64,000 nt of DNA from Anaerolinea thermophila UNI-1. Its GTDB lineage: Bacteria; Chloroflexota; Anaerolineae; Anaerolineales; Anaerolineaceae. How positions within the stretch are numbered: position 1 is the stretch's first letter; every line of letters starts with the position of its first letter. The notes under the pieces are model-generated. The model was not told the origin of the DNA. It saw nothing but the letters and a program-made list of their open reading frames with translations, and did no database searches. Made by a program: the position numbers and the translations under genes. Where the stretch lies: positions 1,674,001-1,738,000 of the forward strand of contig NC_014960.1 in the NCBI RefSeq assembly GCF_000199675.1, written 5' to 3'. Of the stretch, positions 59,130 through 64,000 are shown piece by piece.

Positions 59130-60629
59130 ATGAACGCGTTGCTGATCTATCCTGAGTTTCCTGAAACTTTTTGGAGTTTCAAGCATGCCCTGAAATTCAT
59201 TCAAAAGAAAGCTTCATCTCCTCCACTTGGATTAGTTACTATCGCATCGCTTTTACCAGAAGATTGGAATATTCGAATTGTCGATTTGAATGTTTCTCCA
59301 CTCACTCACGACGACATCGTCTGGGCAGATCTCGCCATGATTAGCGCCATGGTGGTACAGAAAAAATCTGCTCATGAAGTGATCCAGCGTTGTAAAGATG
59401 CTGGGAAAAAGGTTGTTGCGGGTGGTCCCCTTTTCCTTGGAGAGTGGGAACAGTTCCCCCAGGTCGATCACTTTGTACTCAATGAAGGGGAAATTACACT
59501 GCCACAATTCCTGAAGGATTTCCTTTCGGGGAACGCCAATCGAATTTATCAGACCACATCTTTTGCAAATATGCAAACATCTCCCGTTCCTAGATGGGAA
59601 CTGATTGATCTCAAGGCTTATGATTCTCTCAGTATTCAATACTCTCGGGGATGTCCATTTAACTGTGACTTCTGTAATGTAACAGCAATGTTAGGGCATA
59701 GACCCAGAACCAAAAACGTTGAACAGATCCTCGCAGAATTGGACAAAATGTACCAATTAGGATGGAGAAGAAATATCTTCTTCGTAGATGATAACTTTAT
59801 CGGGAATCGCAAACAACTCAAAGAAGAAATTCTACCAGCGCTTATTGAATGGCGAAAAGATAAAAAGGGCTGTCACTTCATCACTGAAGCCTCTATTAAC
59901 CTTGCAGACGATCCCGAACTCATGGAGTTAATGCGCACCGCTGGATTTGTCTCAGTATTTGTAGGAATTGAAACACCTGTTGAAGACAGTTTAAGTGAGT
60001 GTAACAAGAAACAGAACCTCAAGAGAGACCTGTTAACCGCTGTACAAACCCTCCAGAAAAACGGGCTTCAAGTGATGGGAGGGTTTATTGTCGGCTTTGA
60101 TCATGATCCTCCAAATATATTTCAGAAGCAAATTGAATTTATCCAGAAAAGCGGAATCGTAACCGCTATGGTGGGATTGCTTCAAGCTCCTTATGGAACA
60201 AAACTATACGAAAGAATGGAAAAAGAAGGAAGAATTGTCAAAGAGTTATCAGGAGACAATACCAATGGCACAACGAATATCATTCCTAAAATGGGATTTA
60301 ATGCGCTCCAAGCAGGCTATCATGTGCTTTTAGAAGAATTATATAAACCAGAAGGATTTTATTCTCGAGTAAAAACTTTTCTGGAAAATTATACGCTCCC
60401 AGAAGTACGTCCAGTCCAGGTACATACGGAAGAAATTATGGCGTTCTTTCGCTCGATTTGGGAATTGGGCATAAAGGGCAAAGAGCGAAAAGAGTTCTGG
60501 AAATTGTTCTTTTGGACACTGCTCAAACACCCTCAAAAGTTTCCTCTTGCCATCACATTCTCCATTTACGGATACCATTTTCGACAAATTTTCGAGAAGA
60601 ATATTAAGCAACAGGAATCAATGGCTTAA
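59130..60629 (+). CDS. B12-binding-domain radical SAM enzyme
   Basis: A 499-residue enzyme. Residues 1-140 form a cobalamin-binding-like Rossmann domain (LLIYPEFPETFWSF, VVAGGPLF, VLNEGE). The radical SAM domain carries the cluster motif CPFNCDFC (C175, C179, C182) followed by FVDDNFIGN. The C-terminal DUF4070-type domain completes the hopanoid/lipid-modifying HpnP/HpnR-like architecture. Reaction unknown; relatives methylate or rearrange lipid or natural-product carbons. ATG 59130 is chosen because GAGGAAGGA lies 9 nt upstream; an upstream TTG at 59094 is unsupported. The end overlaps the threonine-synthase-like gene. Confidence 0.9.
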   Translation: MNALLIYPEFPETFWSFKHALKFIQKKASSPPLGLVTIASLLPEDWNIRIVDLNVSPLTHDDIVWADLAMISAMVVQKKSAHEVIQRCKDAGKKVVAGGPLFLGEWEQFPQVDHFVLNEGEITLPQFLKDFLSGNANRIYQTTSFANMQTSPVPRWELIDLKAYDSLSIQYSRGCPFNCDFCNVTAMLGHRPRTKNVEQILAELDKMYQLGWRRNIFFVDDNFIGNRKQLKEEILPALIEWRKDKKGCHFITEASINLADDPELMELMRTAGFVSVFVGIETPVEDSLSECNKKQNLKRDLLTAVQTLQKNGLQVMGGFIVGFDHDPPNIFQKQIEFIQKSGIVTAMVGLLQAPYGTKLYERMEKEGRIVKELSGDNTNGTTNIIPKMGFNALQAGYHVLLEELYKPEGFYSRVKTFLENYTLPEVRPVQVHTEEIMAFFRSIWELGIKGKERKEFWKLFFWTLLKHPQKFPLAITFSIYGYHFRQIFEKNIKQQESMA

Positions 60630-61736
60630 AACGCTCAATATTTTCTCAGGAGACTTTAATCCATGGCCAGTGAATGCCGTGAGTACCTTTCCCACTTCAG
60701 GAAATCGCTTGAGATATTGTATCGTTCCCGCCAAACCCACCACCCCAGTAGGCTCCACAAAAAAGCCTTGTTCAACAGCAAGGCGAAGAGCCATCTCAAT
60801 CTCGTCTTCCTCTACTTCGAGAATCATTCCATGGGTTTGGTGAAGCGCCTCAATAATCTGAGCCCCCCGAACGGGTTTCTGAATGGCTATTCCTTCGGCA
60901 ATGGTATTTACATCGATTGGTATACCACCAAGGTCAAGTTTCTCCCAATGGGATAACGGAGCACAAAGGCTGGCTTGTACACCCACCATGCGAGGAATTT
61001 TTTCAATCAACCCCATGCTCAACAGATCATGAAAACCCTTATAAACCCCCAAAAATAATGTGCCATTCCCAACCGGTAAGATAATTGCATCGGGTAATTT
61101 ACCTTCGGTTTGTTCCCAAACTTCATAAGCAAAAGTCTTCGTACCCTGAAAGAAGAACGGATTCCAGGAATGGCTGGCATAATAATTTTGACTGGCGGCA
61201 CTCAGTACCATCCTGGCAGTATCCTCTCTTGTCCCTTCCACTTTTACCACTCTGGCGCCATAGGCAGAAATCTGCATTAACTTTGCGGGTGAGGTGGATG
61301 CAGGAACATAAATCGAACAATCAATACCCGCCTTTGCACAGTATGCGGCAACTGAACACCCCGCATTTCCCGAAGAATCCTCCACCACCGACCTGATCCC
61401 CATTGCCCTGATTGCAGAGATCATCACAGCAGCCCCTCGGTCTTTGTATGATCCCGTCGGGAAAAGTTGTTCTTGCTTGATAAGAATTTCTTGATTCTTG
61501 TAGAGATACCGAATAATCGGAGTCTGTCCTTCTCCAAGTGTAATAATTATCGACTTGTCCGGAAGAGGAATAAACGGTAAATACTTCCATAGGCCGGGAA
61601 ATTTCACAATCTCCCATTGCTTTGTTCTTGAAAAATCTACCTCAATATCCAAAAGCCCTCCACAAGCACACTTCCAGATGGGTTCATTGATAGCATAAAC
61701 CGCATGGCACGAAAGGCATCTCAAAAATGAATTCAT
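60618..61736 (-). CDS. Threonine synthase-like PLP enzyme
   Basis: A 372-residue fold-II PLP enzyme. An N-terminal zinc-ribbon (C7, C10, C23, C25) precedes the body, as in archaeal-type threonine synthases. The PLP lysine is K98 in TGSYKDRGA, with EDSSGNAGCSVAAY and the phosphate loop PVGNGTLF. Threonine synthase converts O-phosphohomoserine to threonine; some relatives are 2,3-diaminopropionate- or cysteate-type enzymes, so the substrate is likely but not certain. ATG 61736 has GGGAGAAGAG upstream. The 3' end overlaps the radical SAM gene by 12 nt. Confidence 0.85.
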   Translation of the reverse strand: MNSFLRCLSCHAVYAINEPIWKCACGGLLDIEVDFSRTKQWEIVKFPGLWKYLPFIPLPDKSIIITLGEGQTPIIRYLYKNQEILIKQEQLFPTGSYKDRGAAVMISAIRAMGIRSVVEDSSGNAGCSVAAYCAKAGIDCSIYVPASTSPAKLMQISAYGARVVKVEGTREDTARMVLSAASQNYYASHSWNPFFFQGTKTFAYEVWEQTEGKLPDAIILPVGNGTLFLGVYKGFHDLLSMGLIEKIPRMVGVQASLCAPLSHWEKLDLGGIPIDVNTIAEGIAIQKPVRGAQIIEALHQTHGMILEVEEDEIEMALRLAVEQGFFVEPTGVVGLAGTIQYLKRFPEVGKVLTAFTGHGLKSPEKILSVLSH

Positions 61737-61785
61737 AATCTCTTCTCCCGCAGTTATAATTATAAAAAACCATAAGGAGTATAAC

Positions 61786-62394
61786 GTGGCTTTTCCCAAA
61801 CCCTTCTACCGATGGCGTCCACATCCATGGCATGGATTAGAAATTGGACCCAATCCACCCAGAATTGTTCATGCTTATATTGAGATCACCCCGTTTGATT
61901 TGGTGAAATATGAAGTGGACAAAGTCACCGGTTATCTTCGGGTGGACCGTCCACAACGATCTTCTTCTCAACCTCCAACCCTTTATGGCTTCATTCCTCG
62001 TACATATTGTGGCGCTACCGTAGGGTCACTTTTCCCAGAAAAACACGAAGGTGATGGTGATCCATTAGATATTTGTGTCATAAGCGAGCGTCCCATCACA
62101 AAATCAGAAGTCGTCCTGAATGCGCGAGTGGTGGGTGGCTTGAGAATGATTGACAATGGCGAAGCCGACGACAAGATCATTGCTATTCTTGCCAACGATA
62201 GTTATTGGGAAAACGTGAATGACATTTCCCAATTGCCGACTGTCCTGGTAGAGAGATTAAGACATTATTTCAGTACCTACAAATTGGTGCCCGGCAAAGA
62301 AAACCTTACCTATATCGAAAGTGTGTATGACCATGAGAAAGCCATGCAAATCGTTCAAGCCGCTATCGAGGATTACATTCAAATGTACGGCTAA
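61786..62394 (+). CDS. ppa: Inorganic pyrophosphatase
   Basis: A 202-residue family I soluble pyrophosphatase. The signature GDGDPLD (89-95) supplies three metal-binding aspartates, and KYEVDK (41-46) and YGFIPRTYC agree with the family. It hydrolyses the pyrophosphate from biosynthetic reactions. Start is GTG 61786 with AAGGAG at proper spacing. It is divergent from the threonine-synthase-like gene, with about 50 nt between starts, and convergent with iorB. Confidence 0.95.
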   Translation: MAFPKPFYRWRPHPWHGLEIGPNPPRIVHAYIEITPFDLVKYEVDKVTGYLRVDRPQRSSSQPPTLYGFIPRTYCGATVGSLFPEKHEGDGDPLDICVISERPITKSEVVLNARVVGGLRMIDNGEADDKIIAILANDSYWENVNDISQLPTVLVERLRHYFSTYKLVPGKENLTYIESVYDHEKAMQIVQAAIEDYIQMYG

Positions 62395-62405
62395 AAAGAC
62401 TTAGT

Positions 62406-63014
62406 TTATCCTTTGTGATTTGAAATGGCTAACCAATCATAACCTGCCTTAAGGGCACGAAGATTCAGTTCCAGATAACGGGACTGAATTGTTTTTTCCA
62501 GTGTCCTGACACCATAGTCTAACTCGACGCCCAAACCCTTCAAGACAACCCCAATCATTACTGTATTGGCAACTCGTGCACTCCCCAAATCTTCAGCAAT
62601 CTGATTGGCTGGAATCCAGAAAACCTTTGTTGTAAATTTGTGAAGCGTTGCTTCAATATCGGCATTGTTAGGATAAATTTGTTTGCCTGCCGATACCGTA
62701 ATCGGTTCAATTTCATGGTCGTTTACGAAAATAGCGCCTGAGGGTTTCAACAATGGGAGATAACGAAGCGTTTCCAGTTTTTCGAAAGCAATTAAGGTGT
62801 CTGCTTCTCCCTCACCAACAACAGGTGAAAAAACAGGCTTTCCCCAAACGACGTTCGAAACTACACTTCCCCCTCGCTGGGACATTCCGTGAATCTCCGC
62901 TTTTTTAACATCCAACCCCAGAGATAGCCCAATTTCGGCAAGCAAATGACTTGCAAGTAACGTACCCTGTCCACCAACCCCTACCAGGACAAAACGATGG
63001 TTTTCCATATGCAT
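62406..63014 (-). CDS. iorB: Indolepyruvate ferredoxin oxidoreductase beta subunit
   Basis: A 202-residue protein of the pyruvate:ferredoxin-oxidoreductase gamma-type fold: VLVGVGGQGTLLASHLLAE at 9-27 and MSQRGGSVVSNV near 44-55. With IorA it oxidatively decarboxylates aryl-pyruvates from aromatic amino acids to aryl-acetyl-CoA, reducing ferredoxin, a reaction typical of anaerobic amino-acid fermenters. ATG 63014 or the ATG two codons on may be used. It follows iorA after 2 nt. Confidence 0.93.
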   Translation of the reverse strand: MHMENHRFVLVGVGGQGTLLASHLLAEIGLSLGLDVKKAEIHGMSQRGGSVVSNVVWGKPVFSPVVGEGEADTLIAFEKLETLRYLPLLKPSGAIFVNDHEIEPITVSAGKQIYPNNADIEATLHKFTTKVFWIPANQIAEDLGSARVANTVMIGVVLKGLGVELDYGVRTLEKTIQSRYLELNLRALKAGYDWLAISNHKG

Positions 63015-63016
63015 TC

Positions 63017-64000
63017 CTACTGGTCAATCTCTTGTTTATCAAGTACCTGATTCCTGAATAAGATCGCATCTCGCGGACACACCTGAGCGCAAATCTCACA
63101 GCCTGTGCACAAAGAAGGATCAATAACTGCAAGTGGACGCTGGTACCGGGGATCTAATTTTTCAGACTTTGAAATCGCCGGACAACCTACTCGAAAACAC
63201 ATTGTACAACCGTTGCACTTTTCTTCGACTACTTCTAAAGGCACATATTTTGCCCGCGCTTCCGGCAACAATGCACATTCTTCACGGGTAATTAACACAG
63301 CCGGATCAGAAATTTTCATCCATTCCTTCAATGTTTTTTCAATGCCCTCTACGTCGTATCCATTCAATGTTTTTACATAAGTAAATCCGAGCGCTCTAAC
63401 CACATTCTCTATGTCAATTTCAGTCGTATCCCTCCCCTGCAAGGTTTTCCCTGTACCCGGGTTATCCTGATGCCCAGTCATCCCGGTTACACGGTTATCC
63501 ATAATAATGGTGATCACATTACTCCTGTTGTAAACCACATTGATCAAAGCAGGGATTCCCGTGTGAAAGAATGTAGAATCTCCAATCACTGCGACGTGTC
63601 TTTCCTGATCTCCTGCAACCGCAGCACCATGCGCCACCCCAATGCTTGCCCCCATACAACCACAAGTATGGATGGCATTCAACGGCTCGGTCAATCCCAA
63701 AGTATAGCAACCGATATCCCCGTTTACAGGGACTTTCAATTTGCTCAACACAAAAAACGCCCCTCTATGAGGACAACCCGGACAAAGAACCGGGGGACGT
63801 TGGGGTAACTCCATGGGAAACGAGGGGCTTGTTTGCAACATTTCGCCTTCAATTAATCCTGCTTCTATAGCAGCCTTGCGAACAATCTGAGCATTCAATT
63901 CCCCAACAATAGGGAAAATCCCTTTTGGAGTGTCCAGTGTTTGTTTTCCACGGTATAACTCTACCCCTAGCAATCGAACCTGATGTTCAATAAATGGGTC
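63017..64000 (-). CDS. iorA: Indolepyruvate ferredoxin oxidoreductase alpha subunit, N-terminus beyond window
   Basis: The frame is open to the right edge, so about the N-terminal half is missing; 327 residues are visible. These include the CPGCPHRGAF segment, a TPP-binding domain with GDIGCYTLG and GDSTFFHTG, and a C-terminal ferredoxin-like domain with two 4Fe-4S motifs (CNGCTMC and CTGCEICAQVCP). This is the catalytic IorA subunit, which binds TPP and transfers electrons to ferredoxin. The ATG is not in the window. Confidence 0.95.
   Translation of the reverse strand, partial: DPFIEHQVRLLGVELYRGKQTLDTPKGIFPIVGELNAQIVRKAAIEAGLIEGEMLQTSPSFPMELPQRPPVLCPGCPHRGAFFVLSKLKVPVNGDIGCYTLGLTEPLNAIHTCGCMGASIGVAHGAAVAGDQERHVAVIGDSTFFHTGIPALINVVYNRSNVITIIMDNRVTGMTGHQDNPGTGKTLQGRDTTEIDIENVVRALGFTYVKTLNGYDVEGIEKTLKEWMKISDPAVLITREECALLPEARAKYVPLEVVEEKCNGCTMCFRVGCPAISKSEKLDPRYQRPLAVIDPSLCTGCEICAQVCPRDAILFRNQVLDKQEIDQ

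Noticed and set aside
1..64000. CRISPR arrays, rRNA, tRNA, insertion sequences and prophage genes
   Set aside because: No spaced direct repeats, rRNA or tRNA signatures, transposase or phage structural genes were recognised on either strand.

Overview
The window is a densely packed bacterial chromosome segment with short intergenic gaps, many tail-to-tail overlaps and moderate GC. The gene content points to an Anaerolineae-like member of the Chloroflexota. The supporting evidence is several Hanks-type kinases, a lipoprotein with an NBR1-type Ig-like domain, an exonuclease-DinG helicase, an asp23-fakA-degV-recG-coaD block, indolepyruvate:ferredoxin oxidoreductase, and heme A synthase. This assignment is inference from gene families, not from a database match. 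No rRNA, tRNA, CRISPR array, transposase or prophage gene was seen; the only RNA gene found is tmRNA.

Layout. 1-4 kb: a truncated saccharopine-dehydrogenase-like gene, a fructosamine-kinase/LMW-phosphatase pair, a small membrane protein and an MFS transporter. 3.9-4.6 kb: the only long non-coding stretch, containing a perfect 16-bp-arm palindrome with a 6-bp centre (Xer/dif-like geometry). 4.6-11.4 kb: a DSP phosphatase, an XdhC-family protein, TatC and TatA/B, an isomerase-fold protein, an NBR1-domain lipoprotein and a glycosyltransferase-like protein. 11.5-17.7 kb (minus strand): a compact signalling operon of Ser/Thr kinase with cytosolic beta-propeller, PP2C phosphatase, J-domain/VWA fusion, zinc-ribbon FHA protein, an unknown 79-aa protein and an OmpR-type regulator, with thioredoxin downstream. 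This is the most interesting system in the window. 17.8-23.3 kb: purB, DUF971, an SH3-like protein, a Ca2+/H+ antiporter, a second kinase, rpe and rpmB.

23.4-29.9 kb: Asp23, FakA-like, DegV, RecG, CoaD and a coiled-coil protein on the plus strand. 29.9-33.9 kb (minus): lon, broken into two overlapping reading frames, and folC. 33.9-37.1 kb: a Crp-type regulator, a DUF1858 protein and an OmpR/HAMP-kinase pair. 37-44 kb: a YqeC-MocA fusion, a YceI lipoprotein, an unknown protein, an aldo/keto reductase and a DinG helicase. 43.7-48.2 kb (minus): lysA, an XRE-cupin regulator, purH and a CorA channel. 48.3-48.7 kb: tmRNA. 48.7-57 kb: RlmI-like methyltransferase, ligA, typA, a membrane protein and a NarL-type two-component pair. 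57-64 kb: FmdB zinc ribbon, SDR reductase, ctaA, radical SAM enzyme, threonine synthase-like enzyme, pyrophosphatase and iorBA, the last running off the right edge.

Two themes recur. Several genes have a TATAAT-like -10 hexamer only 6-9 nt before the start codon and no Shine-Dalgarno, suggesting leaderless transcripts. Convergent genes often share bidirectional terminators, some with a stop codon in the hairpin loop.
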